A stretch of DNA of 64,000 nt from Pseudomonas sp. H9 (lineage in GTDB: Bacteria > Pseudomonadota > Gammaproteobacteria > Pseudomonadales > Pseudomonadaceae), in assembly GCF_004353925.1 (NCBI RefSeq), contig NZ_SMOK01000023.1:124001-188000 (forward strand). Direction: 5' to 3'. Positions within the stretch are counted from its first letter, which is position 1; every line of letters starts with the position of its first letter. A model generated the notes under the pieces. That model was not told the DNA's origin, searched no databases, and saw only the letters and a list, made by a program, of their open reading frames with translations. The translations under genes and the position numbers were made by a program. Positions 54,276-63,163 of this stretch are shown piece after piece.

Positions 54276-54962
54276 ATGCGAATTGCCGCTTTTATTTTTG
54301 CCCGAGGTAATTCTAAGGGCTTACCTGGCAAAAATATCCGTTTGCTAGGTGGTGTTCCACTGATCGGGCATAGCATTAAGTTGGCAGCGGCCATGCCTGC
54401 CATAGATCGAGTGTTTGTATCCACGGACTCGAAAGAAATCGCCGAAATAGCACAACAGTTCGGAGCGGAGGTCATCGAGCGCCCAGCGCACTTGGCATCC
54501 GACACGGCTGCCGAGTGGTACGCTTGGCAGCATGCTGTTGATTATTTGGCTGAGCGAAATTATAAATTTGATGTGTTCGTTAGCTTGCCAGCGACTAGCC
54601 CTTTACGATCTGAAGAGGATGTTCAAGGCTGCTTGGACTTATTGACCGAAGGCACAGATGCGGTTATCACAGTAACAGCTGCCGCCCGAAGTCCTTTCTT
54701 TAATATGGTTGTTATTGATGAGGCTGGCTTTTGTAGCGTTGTGAATTCGGGTGAGGCGATCAGCCGACGTCAGGATGCTCCAGTTGTGTATGACATCACG
54801 ACGGTAGCTTACGTTACTACACCGAAATTTATTGTAAGTAATGATCGATTGTTTGCCGGTCAGGTGAAATCGTGGATAGTCCCGAAACATCGGGCTGTTG
54901 ATATTGATGACATCTATGACTTCAGAGTTGCTGAAGCTTTTTATTCAATGCAGGATGAGTAA
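54276..54962 (+). CDS. legF: CMP-nonulosonic acid cytidylyltransferase LegF (NeuA family)
   Basis: This 228-residue cytidylyltransferase activates the nonulosonate with CTP. FIFARGNSKGLPGKNI is the nucleotide-binding N-terminal motif, and VFVSTDSKEIAEIAQQFG, SLPATSPLRSEEDV and VDIDDIYDFRVAE follow, the last with metal-binding aspartates. The NeuA fold is shared with CMP-sialate and CMP-pseudaminate synthetases; operon context points to legionaminate. It starts one base after the ptmF stop. Confidence 0.87.
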   Translation: MRIAAFIFARGNSKGLPGKNIRLLGGVPLIGHSIKLAAAMPAIDRVFVSTDSKEIAEIAQQFGAEVIERPAHLASDTAAEWYAWQHAVDYLAERNYKFDVFVSLPATSPLRSEEDVQGCLDLLTEGTDAVITVTAAARSPFFNMVVIDEAGFCSVVNSGEAISRRQDAPVVYDITTVAYVTTPKFIVSNDRLFAGQVKSWIVPKHRAVDIDDIYDFRVAEAFYSMQDE

Positions 54963-54963
54963 G

Positions 54964-55707
54964 ATGTTCATAGGCAAAAAGTTTCTGATCGTAGGCGCCG
55001 CAGGTCTATTAGGGAGAAAGCTGGTAAAGCATCTGATAGAGCAAAATGCGCTAGTGGTAGCCGTTGACATTGATTTTGAAAAGCTGCAGAGCCTTTATGC
55101 GCAGGAGACAGCTGTTGAGATTGAGGCCCTTAATCTCAACGATGAACAGCAGGTCATCAGTTTTTTTGGTGATAGGTCCGATCTCGATGGGGGCGTTAAC
55201 TGCTCCTATCCGCGTAATTCCAAGTATGGCGCGCATTTTTATGATGTGGATCTCGCAAGTTTTAACGAAAATATTTCGTTGCACTTGGGTGGTTCATTTT
55301 TATTAATGCAGCAAGCGGCCGTTTATTTTGAGCGTGTAAAAACACCATTTTCTCTAGTTAATATTGCATCAATATATGGTGTCGTGGCGCCGCGCTTTGA
55401 TATATACGACGGGCTCAAGATGACAATGCCTGTCGAGTATGCGGCCATTAAGTCCGCGTTAATTCACCTTAGCAAATATGTAGTTCGCTATGTAGGGTGC
55501 AGTGATTTCCGCTGCAATGTTGTTAGCCCTGGGGGACTATTCGACCACCAGCCAGAGTCCTTCCTTGAGCGCTATAAACAACATAGTCTGAGTAAAGGGA
55601 TGCTCGATGTTGAAGATGTGCTTGGATCAATCGCCTTTCTGCTAAGTGATCAGTCTAAATATGTAAATGGTCAGAATTTAGTGGTGGATGATGGGTTTTC
55701 GCTATGA
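54964..55707 (+). CDS. ptmA: SDR oxidoreductase, PtmA position
   Basis: A 247-residue SDR starting MFIGKKFLIVGAAGLLGRKL, with the GxxGxxG Rossmann motif, a serine in NIASIYGV and catalytic YAAIK near residue 160, ending VNGQNLVVDDGFSL as in FabG-like enzymes. The usual NNAG motif is replaced by NCSYPR, a feature of the PtmA-like subgroup. Position after legF matches C. jejuni ptmA. The ATG at 54964 is placed 8 bases after CAGGA. It is coupled to the following oxidoreductase by ATGA. Confidence 0.75.
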   Translation: MFIGKKFLIVGAAGLLGRKLVKHLIEQNALVVAVDIDFEKLQSLYAQETAVEIEALNLNDEQQVISFFGDRSDLDGGVNCSYPRNSKYGAHFYDVDLASFNENISLHLGGSFLLMQQAAVYFERVKTPFSLVNIASIYGVVAPRFDIYDGLKMTMPVEYAAIKSALIHLSKYVVRYVGCSDFRCNVVSPGGLFDHQPESFLERYKQHSLSKGMLDVEDVLGSIAFLLSDQSKYVNGQNLVVDDGFSL

Positions 55708-56708
55708 ACCAAAGCAAACGAGAGAAATCGAACTATCTTCTGGTAGGGGCAGGACAGTTAGGGACGCGACATCTCCAAGCGTTAGTTGGGAATGCGCGCA
55801 GATCTACTGCTATCCAAATTGTTGATCCTATCCAATCTTCTTTGGATCTTGCACGTGAACGCGCTGAATCGGTTGAAGATAGCTCAAGTAATGTGGAACT
55901 TTCCTATTTCCAAGAAATTGAGCATGTATGGCCAATAATCGATTTCGCTGTGATCGCTACTAACGCCAATTGCCGGCTTGAGGTCATACAACGGTTGTTG
56001 ACGAAGTCTAGTGTAAAATATCTCCTGCTTGAAAAAATTCTGTTCCAGTCTGCGGATCAACTTGATCAGGCGCTTGAATTAATTGCGAAATTCGAAATTG
56101 GCGCGTATGTTAACTGCCCCCGCCGGATGTTTCCAATCTACCAAGAGTTGTACGACTACCTTAAGGGCTCTAAACGGCTCGTTCTAACTGTTGAAGGTGA
56201 TGATTGGGGCCTGGCCTGTAATGCTATTCATTTTATTGATCTATGGTCTTATCTGACAGGGTGCATAGATTATGATATCGATCTCTCTGCTTTGAATACC
56301 AAGGTTATTGATAGCAAGCGTTCAGGCTATAAGGAAATCACAGGGACTCTGCGGGGAAATGCGGCGGAGCACTCATTTCATTTGACTTCTCGAGCATTAG
56401 AGGCTGAGGAGAAAAAGCCGTTGACGGTTCGGATTGAGACCGAGAGCTTAGTGATTAATATTCTCGAATCTCAAGGGGTTTGTCGAATTCTAGATTCGAC
56501 AGGACAAGTTGAAATGGAGAAAAGATTCTCGGTTCTCTACCAGAGCCAACTCACTCATCTCGTAGCCGATTCATTATTGCAGCACGGGCACTGCGAACTT
56601 ACTTCTTTTGAGGACTCTGTCGCGCTGCATAGGCCACTGCTAACGGCTTTACTCGCATTTTTCAATGAGCACGACGACGTCGTGCGCGATCATTGTCCGA
56701 TAACTTGA
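55704..56708 (+). CDS. Divergent Gfo/Idh-like oxidoreductase (extra gene 1)
   Basis: This 334-residue protein has a Rossmann start YLLVGAGQLGTRHLQAL and an overall Gfo/Idh shape. The catalytic EKP motif is altered to LLEKILFQ near residue 115, and the later histidine motif is WGLACNAIHFIDLWSYLTG. It has no counterpart that I know in the minimal C. jejuni legionaminate set. With the next gene it could oxidise, epimerise or reduce the nonulosonate or another O-unit sugar. Start overlaps the ptmA stop. Confidence 0.65.
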   Translation: MNQSKREKSNYLLVGAGQLGTRHLQALVGNARRSTAIQIVDPIQSSLDLARERAESVEDSSSNVELSYFQEIEHVWPIIDFAVIATNANCRLEVIQRLLTKSSVKYLLLEKILFQSADQLDQALELIAKFEIGAYVNCPRRMFPIYQELYDYLKGSKRLVLTVEGDDWGLACNAIHFIDLWSYLTGCIDYDIDLSALNTKVIDSKRSGYKEITGTLRGNAAEHSFHLTSRALEAEEKKPLTVRIETESLVINILESQGVCRILDSTGQVEMEKRFSVLYQSQLTHLVADSLLQHGHCELTSFEDSVALHRPLLTALLAFFNEHDDVVRDHCPIT

Positions 56709-56722
56709 TTATTAAGGTACCC

Positions 56723-57664
56723 ATGATTCTTCTTATTGGCGCTGGCCCGATGGCTGTGCACTATGCAAATGTACTTAAAGGGTTGAAGAAAGAATTTCGT
56801 GTGGTAGGGCGAAGTCTTCAATCAGCGGAAACCTTCGAAAAGGCTACCGGTGTCACGCCCTCCGTCGGTGGGTTGGAGTCCTTTCTGAAAGGATGCGATG
56901 AAGTTATTGAGCACGCAATTGTCGCGGTGAGCGTTGAGCAATTGGAGGAGGCCACAAGACAGTTACTTATGCATGGCGTAACTCGTATCCTAGTTGAAAA
57001 ACCAGGTGGTTTAACTCTCGCTTCCATCCATTCTTTGCAGGCGTTGGCGACTGAACGGAATGCTAATGTTTTCATCGCCTATAACCGGCGTTTTCTGTCC
57101 TCGGTACTCCTTGCAAAGGACATGATCGCTGACGATGGAGGTGTAACTAGTTTCATTTTCGAGCTTACTGAATGGTCCGACTCGATTGCTAAGATCCATA
57201 AGGCTGAAGGAGTAAAAGAGAATTGGTTCTTTGCAAATACTAGCCATGTTACTGACTTGGCTTTCTATTTGGGAGGGCTTCCTGAGGAGCTTTCTTGCTA
57301 CGTTGCGGGAAAGTTAGATTGGCATTCCCGGGCCTCGAGATTTTTCGGTGCAGGTAAGACCAACTGCGGGGCGTTGTTTTCCTACTCCGGAGATTGGGAC
57401 GCACCGGGGCGTTGGGCTGTTGAGGTCATGACATCAAAACGACGTTATATTTTCAAGCCGATGGAAAAGCTACAAGTACAAAATCGTAATAGTGTTGCTG
57501 TAGATTATTGTGAAGTGGATGATTCACTTGACCAGCAATATAAGCCAGGGCTGTTTTTGCAGGTAAAGCACTTCTTGGATGAAGATTTCAGTGCGATGTG
57601 TTCCTTACAAGAACACTTGGCCAGCAGTACCATGTATGCACGAATCGCGAATTATGATTGCTAG
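56723..57664 (+). CDS. Gfo/Idh-like oxidoreductase (extra gene 2)
   Basis: A 313-residue NAD(P)-binding protein starting MILLIGAGPMAVHYANVL, with an intact EKP motif in ILVEKPGGLT near residue 95 and a histidine in FFANTSHVTDLAFYLGG. Unlike many family members it has a long central segment, FELTEWSDSIAKIHKAEG. It is paired with the preceding divergent oxidoreductase, and the two could form a heteromer or act in sequence on one sugar. Its 3-prime end overlaps the wzx start by 11 bases. ATG 56723 follows TTAAGG. Confidence 0.7.
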   Translation: MILLIGAGPMAVHYANVLKGLKKEFRVVGRSLQSAETFEKATGVTPSVGGLESFLKGCDEVIEHAIVAVSVEQLEEATRQLLMHGVTRILVEKPGGLTLASIHSLQALATERNANVFIAYNRRFLSSVLLAKDMIADDGGVTSFIFELTEWSDSIAKIHKAEGVKENWFFANTSHVTDLAFYLGGLPEELSCYVAGKLDWHSRASRFFGAGKTNCGALFSYSGDWDAPGRWAVEVMTSKRRYIFKPMEKLQVQNRNSVAVDYCEVDDSLDQQYKPGLFLQVKHFLDEDFSAMCSLQEHLASSTMYARIANYDC

Positions 57665-58919
57665 ATTGAAACGCTGGGGGGAGGCCAGCGTGGGTGATAT
57701 CCCAGAATTAAAAAGCGCATTGCGTTATGTGTTTTTTGTTTACAGTGAATTCGCTTTGGTTGCGTTGCTCACATTGTACTTTGTCAATACTGCGTCAGCT
57801 GAAGTATTGGCGGAGTCGAGCGTTACCTTTATTGTGATTTCCTACAGTGTGTTTCTTGCATTCGGATTTCACAATGGAGTAACACGGGATGGTTCTGTGG
57901 CCACGACACTTGAGCAGCGTAGTGAAATTTTAAGGCTGGAACTTCTGTTTTCTTTAGCGGTTGCTTTGATCCTTTGGAGTGTATCGCTTGTCTTTCATTC
58001 TGGCTTTTATTTGATGGTTGGAATGATGATCGGCGGGGCCAACCATTTAAAAGCAGCTTGTCAGGCAGTGTTTAGACTTAATGGTGAGAGTAACTATCTC
58101 AATCTTTTGAATGTGTCGTGTGCATTGGTTTTTTTCCTGCTGTTTGCGTTGACTCAAGGGCTGAATAGCTCTTTACCAATCGAGCAGGATTTTTTTCTTG
58201 CTTGGTTTTCTGCTACCACCATGGTGGTAGCGGTGTTCTATGTGGTTTGTGGAAGAAGAGTAGGCTTATTTAATCGTCGGCGTTATAATCGAAACTTGTT
58301 TTTAAAAATATTGAATGCTTCTAAGTTTATGTTTGTTATGGCTGTTGGAGGCGTCGTTCTATTGACCTCTGATCGAGTTATGTTAAACCTTCATAAGGCT
58401 GAAGAGGTAATTTTAGCCAAATTTCAATACATGGATACTTTGTCGAATATATATTTTCTTGGTCTTTCTGCGATATTGTACTACTTCACGCCAAACTTAC
58501 TGCGGCGGTACAAGTCAGCGGGTGAAATTTCTGTGACGCATTTTCTACAGTCGATTAAGAAAATAACAGTGCTTTTAGGTTGCGTATTTCTGCTTTTTTT
58601 GGTGGCTGCGACAATCTTGTTATTTGTGCTGGGTCGACTTGACTCGATGATGTTTGAGTTAATGCTCTCAATGCTCCTCATGAAAACTTCATTGATCATG
58701 CTTGGGACTATATGTAATTTTTATTTGGCCAATGATGGTGAAAAGCGTTTGGCGGTATACTATGTTATTGCAACTTCTGTTTCTATACTAGTGACCCACC
58801 TGTTGGTTGGCCTGCTCTTGTCCAAAGAGGCGATTGTGTTTTTGCCTCTCTCAAACTGTATATTGATTATTGCGCTGTTTGGCGTTCTGCTCGTGCGCAT
58901 CAAGGCAGTAAAAGTATGA
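57654..58919 (+). CDS. wzx: O-unit flippase Wzx-like (MATE/MOP superfamily)
   Basis: This 421-residue integral membrane protein has about 12 predicted helices. It starts MIARLKRWGEASVGDIPELK, which overlaps the previous gene by 11 bases. Charged loops such as RDGSVATTLEQRSEILRLE alternate with long hydrophobic runs. The layout fits polysaccharide flippases that move undecaprenyl-linked O-units to the periplasm. Sequence similarity in this family is low, so the call rests on topology and its place beside the wzy-like gene. Base composition falls sharply from here on. Confidence 0.7.
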   Translation: MIARLKRWGEASVGDIPELKSALRYVFFVYSEFALVALLTLYFVNTASAEVLAESSVTFIVISYSVFLAFGFHNGVTRDGSVATTLEQRSEILRLELLFSLAVALILWSVSLVFHSGFYLMVGMMIGGANHLKAACQAVFRLNGESNYLNLLNVSCALVFFLLFALTQGLNSSLPIEQDFFLAWFSATTMVVAVFYVVCGRRVGLFNRRRYNRNLFLKILNASKFMFVMAVGGVVLLTSDRVMLNLHKAEEVILAKFQYMDTLSNIYFLGLSAILYYFTPNLLRRYKSAGEISVTHFLQSIKKITVLLGCVFLLFLVAATILLFVLGRLDSMMFELMLSMLLMKTSLIMLGTICNFYLANDGEKRLAVYYVIATSVSILVTHLLVGLLLSKEAIVFLPLSNCILIIALFGVLLVRIKAVKV

Positions 58920-59596
58920 AAACAGTTTTAATAATTACTGATTCTTTAGGCCTTCCTAGAGTAAAACCTGAACGCATTGCAGACGATGAATGCTGGGTCT
59001 ACCGCCTTCAAGATTTATTTAATCAGAGGCTAAAGTTTCGTACAATTTGTACACCCGGCATGGATACTCGTCAGTTGCTTGTGGCTAGCCGAGATTACCA
59101 TCAGGCTATAAATCCGGATCTGGTCATTCTTCAAGTAGGTATTGTGGACTGCTATCCCCGAGCACTTAAACGGGGTGAGGTGTCCCTTATAAAGCGCTTA
59201 CCGAAAACGCTTAATATGATGCTGCATAAACTAGTTAAGCGCCATTACGGCTATTTGATTAAGCGCCGAAAAATACAATATGTTGGTGCGACCGAGTTCA
59301 GAAATAATTTATTGGAGGTGCGAAAAATTTTTCCTGGTTCACAGTTTCGCATTGTGCCAATTGCTCCGCCGTGCTCTGATTATAGAGCTAAGAACCCTTT
59401 GATTGAGATTGCTGTTAATAATTACAATAAAATATTTATGGATTTGTTTGGGTCTGAGGTTTTAGCTGATTGCTACGCGGATAGTGGGGATCGAATTTTT
59501 ATGAGCGATAATCACCATTTGAATACGACAGGTCATGACCAAGTTTTTAATGTTTTGAGCCAGGTGTTGTATGAGTTTTCAGGTTCTAAGGCCTGA
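58916..59596 (+). CDS. SGNH/GDSL-like hydrolase or acyl-transfer protein
   Basis: A 226-residue protein with a GDSL-like first block, LIITDSLGLPR (Ser10), a degenerate third block VGIVDCYPRAL lacking the usual asparagine, and a final block SDNHHLNTTGH with the D-x-x-H pair near residues 201-204. No signal peptide or membrane helix is visible, so it may act in the cytoplasm on an activated sugar or lipid-linked unit. Adding or removing O-acyl groups on the nonulosonate is plausible. The start overlaps the wzx stop. Base content is AT-rich. Confidence 0.65.
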   Translation: MKTVLIITDSLGLPRVKPERIADDECWVYRLQDLFNQRLKFRTICTPGMDTRQLLVASRDYHQAINPDLVILQVGIVDCYPRALKRGEVSLIKRLPKTLNMMLHKLVKRHYGYLIKRRKIQYVGATEFRNNLLEVRKIFPGSQFRIVPIAPPCSDYRAKNPLIEIAVNNYNKIFMDLFGSEVLADCYADSGDRIFMSDNHHLNTTGHDQVFNVLSQVLYEFSGSKA

Positions 59597-59608
59597 TGGA
59601 GCAATAGA

Positions 59609-60856
59609 ATGGTCTTGTTTACTGCGTTTATAATGGTTTTCGTCTATTTGGCTTTTCGGAATAAAAGCGCACTCGGCCCTTCTAATATTATTTTTTTGAA
59701 CTATGCTCTGTACTTTGTATTTCCTGCTGTGCTGTTCTATTTTCTGGAAGCTGTAAGCTGGGAGTATGTTCTTCCGTGGGGCAAGACGAACGATTGGTCC
59801 GCACTATCTGAAACGGCAATACTGTCGTATCTTTATGTTTTTTTAATGTTTTTTGTATTTTCGCGCTTGCTCGAAATAGGAATTTGTCGCACGGCGGACG
59901 AAAATTTTTTTGAGAGCTATAGCGTACGGCCTTTAGCGTTTTTTATTTTTATATCTTTAATTTTTTTCGGAGCAGTGGCTTTTATTCAGGTTACAGGTGG
60001 GGTGGATCAATGGTTGGGGAGCTACAGTGATACGTACCTGAAAAACAAAAAAGGGTATGGGCTGCTTAATTTCTTGTTGATCGTCGGGTCGAATTTTTTG
60101 GCATTCGTGTTAGGTTTTTATTGGCGAGTTGAAAAGCGAGTCAGTTGGGTATTATTTTTGTATGCGTTCTCAGTTTTAGTGCTTTGTGCATACTTGCAAG
60201 GTATTAAGAGCAGGTTATTTTATTATGCAGTATTTTTTAGCGTTCCCTGGCTTGTTTATGCACGTATATCCATAGTCAAAGGGATAAGTGTCTTTATAGC
60301 ATTTATGATTCTGTTCATGTTTTCGATGTATTTTAGGTCTAATGGTTTTTATAGTAGCCCAGAGATGTTGTTGGAGTATTTTTTAAGTTATTTCAATACA
60401 ATATTTCTGCATGATAAAATTATTCAGGATATGAATCCTGAGTTTTTTCAAACTATAGGGTTTCCCATTAAAAAGTGGCTTACATTCGTGGGTATTCCTA
60501 GTGAAGACCACCTTCACGATATTAGCCGTTGGCTAACATCTATATATTTTCCCGCTCAGTGGTTTGAAGGTGGGGCTACGCAGCAGTGGCCTATTGAGAC
60601 AGAACTTTACCTGAATTATGGGTATTATGTTTTTTGGGCGGTCCCGGTATTTTTGTACTCATTGTTTATGTGCGTTCTTTACTCCGTTCGCTTCAAGTTT
60701 GGTCCCGTGTTTATGTTTATCTATGTTTTGGGGTATTTGCATTTTTTGAGTGTGTTCCGTGGCAGCATGATAGCATGGATTGATTTGTTTTCTATGCTGG
60801 TCTATGTTTTTCTAATTGTTTTTGGACGTGCTTTGTTTGTCAGGGTTGAGTCATGA
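59609..60856 (+). CDS. wzy: O-antigen polymerase-like membrane protein (Wzy)
   Basis: The 415-residue, strongly hydrophobic protein has about 10-12 helices and a large periplasmic loop (SNTFY-like region, about residues 240-330, including FFQTIGFPIKKWLTFVG). Wzy proteins have little sequence conservation and are recognised by topology and by being next to wzx. This one lies two genes after the flippase and shares its low GC content. It overlaps the next gene by 4 bases. A polymerase role is inferred, not shown. Confidence 0.6.
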   Translation: MVLFTAFIMVFVYLAFRNKSALGPSNIIFLNYALYFVFPAVLFYFLEAVSWEYVLPWGKTNDWSALSETAILSYLYVFLMFFVFSRLLEIGICRTADENFFESYSVRPLAFFIFISLIFFGAVAFIQVTGGVDQWLGSYSDTYLKNKKGYGLLNFLLIVGSNFLAFVLGFYWRVEKRVSWVLFLYAFSVLVLCAYLQGIKSRLFYYAVFFSVPWLVYARISIVKGISVFIAFMILFMFSMYFRSNGFYSSPEMLLEYFLSYFNTIFLHDKIIQDMNPEFFQTIGFPIKKWLTFVGIPSEDHLHDISRWLTSIYFPAQWFEGGATQQWPIETELYLNYGYYVFWAVPVFLYSLFMCVLYSVRFKFGPVFMFIYVLGYLHFLSVFRGSMIAWIDLFSMLVYVFLIVFGRALFVRVES

Positions 60857-61998
60857 TCATGTCTAATATGAAATTTAAAGATATTTCACGTGTTGTCTTT
60901 AATGCATATGTAAATGAAGTTTGCCTGGATATCGCGTTGCGCAATAAATTCCTTGCTAGCGAGCCCGCCGCAAGTTTTTTGCCTCGTTACAAGATGATGG
61001 TGGTTTTGCCATATTATAAGAAATACCCTTGTCTGATTTCGTTGGGGCTATGGGTGGCTATCGTAACTTTGTTACCGCTTTTATTTGTTGCTTCGGTTTT
61101 TTTTACATTGCTAGGTGTGCTATATGCGAGCTTTCGACGGCTGCCGCGATATGTGGATTTAGAAGAGGAAATTAGTTTTCCAGTCTCGAATAATTTTAAG
61201 TTGTATAACTACCTTTTTTCAGATTTCGATAGGCGACAAAGGTTTTTATGTCGGGGTACTTTTGCTTTCGTAAAATATTTTTCTGTTGTTGATTTTACTC
61301 GGGCATTTTTCGTAGTCCAGGGAGTGTTGTGGCGCTGTCTAATCAGGCGGTACGACAAAGATATTCGTTTTCGAGATGTAGCGCTCCATATGCGTGACCT
61401 CATCTCTATCAGTTGTTTTGCTATATTCGTAGCGAAACTTGATTTTTATGGGAAGCGTCCGATTACCGACAGCAATCTTCAACGATGGGACTTTATTATT
61501 AGTCACCTAGCGCCTCATTCCTCACTTATCCAGCATGCATTTATCCACGGAGATATAGAGTTTGAGGCTCCCTTTGGTCGGTTAGGCAAACTTTATGTAT
61601 TCGATCAGTTGTTCGTAGAAGTTTTCTCGCGTTATTTTTCGATCGAGCAAATAGGGAAAGTCGCGCCGAAAATTAATATGTACCCGTGCTCCACATCTAA
61701 ACCTACGCTATTCTTGGCATCTTCGGAGCCTTATTTGGATATCGAAATCGAATTTCTTCGTTTTGTGAAGGGGAATTTTGATTATTACGTTCTTGTAAAG
61801 TTACACCCGAAACATATTTACGGAGAAAAAGTTAATGCTCTAACTGAGATGGCTGATGAGTTGGTGGGGCGTTCGGATTTTCCCGATAGTGACTATATGG
61901 CCTCCTATGACTCGTTCCTTGGGTACGAGTATAAGTCGTTGGGCAAGCGAGTGCTATTCCTTAAAGAGGGATGGTCACTGAGTACTATTTCCTCGTAG
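60853..61998 (+). CDS. Probable glycosyltransferase, unclassified; candidate nonulosonate transferase
   Basis: This 381-residue protein has a central hydrophobic segment (about 62-95, LISLGLWVAIVTLLPLLFVA). Its C-terminal half shows SLIQHAFIHGDIEFEAPFG, VLVKLHPKHIYGEKV with an HP motif, and SYDSFLGYEYKSLGKRVLFL. QH-x-F, K-x-HPKH and a late serine are reminiscent of capsule and sialic-acid-type transferases of the GT-B fold that use CMP sugars, but no family assignment is certain. It is the only transferase-like gene in the visible part of the locus besides what may lie downstream. Composition is AT-rich. Confidence 0.5.
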   Translation: MIMSNMKFKDISRVVFNAYVNEVCLDIALRNKFLASEPAASFLPRYKMMVVLPYYKKYPCLISLGLWVAIVTLLPLLFVASVFFTLLGVLYASFRRLPRYVDLEEEISFPVSNNFKLYNYLFSDFDRRQRFLCRGTFAFVKYFSVVDFTRAFFVVQGVLWRCLIRRYDKDIRFRDVALHMRDLISISCFAIFVAKLDFYGKRPITDSNLQRWDFIISHLAPHSSLIQHAFIHGDIEFEAPFGRLGKLYVFDQLFVEVFSRYFSIEQIGKVAPKINMYPCSTSKPTLFLASSEPYLDIEIEFLRFVKGNFDYYVLVKLHPKHIYGEKVNALTEMADELVGRSDFPDSDYMASYDSFLGYEYKSLGKRVLFLKEGWSLSTISS

Positions 61999-62044
61999 TC
62001 ATGTTTGGCTGCATATGTTAATGAAAGGTTTTCAGGTGCGAAAT

Positions 62045-63162
<1,118 letters not shown>

Positions 63163-63163
<1 letters not shown>

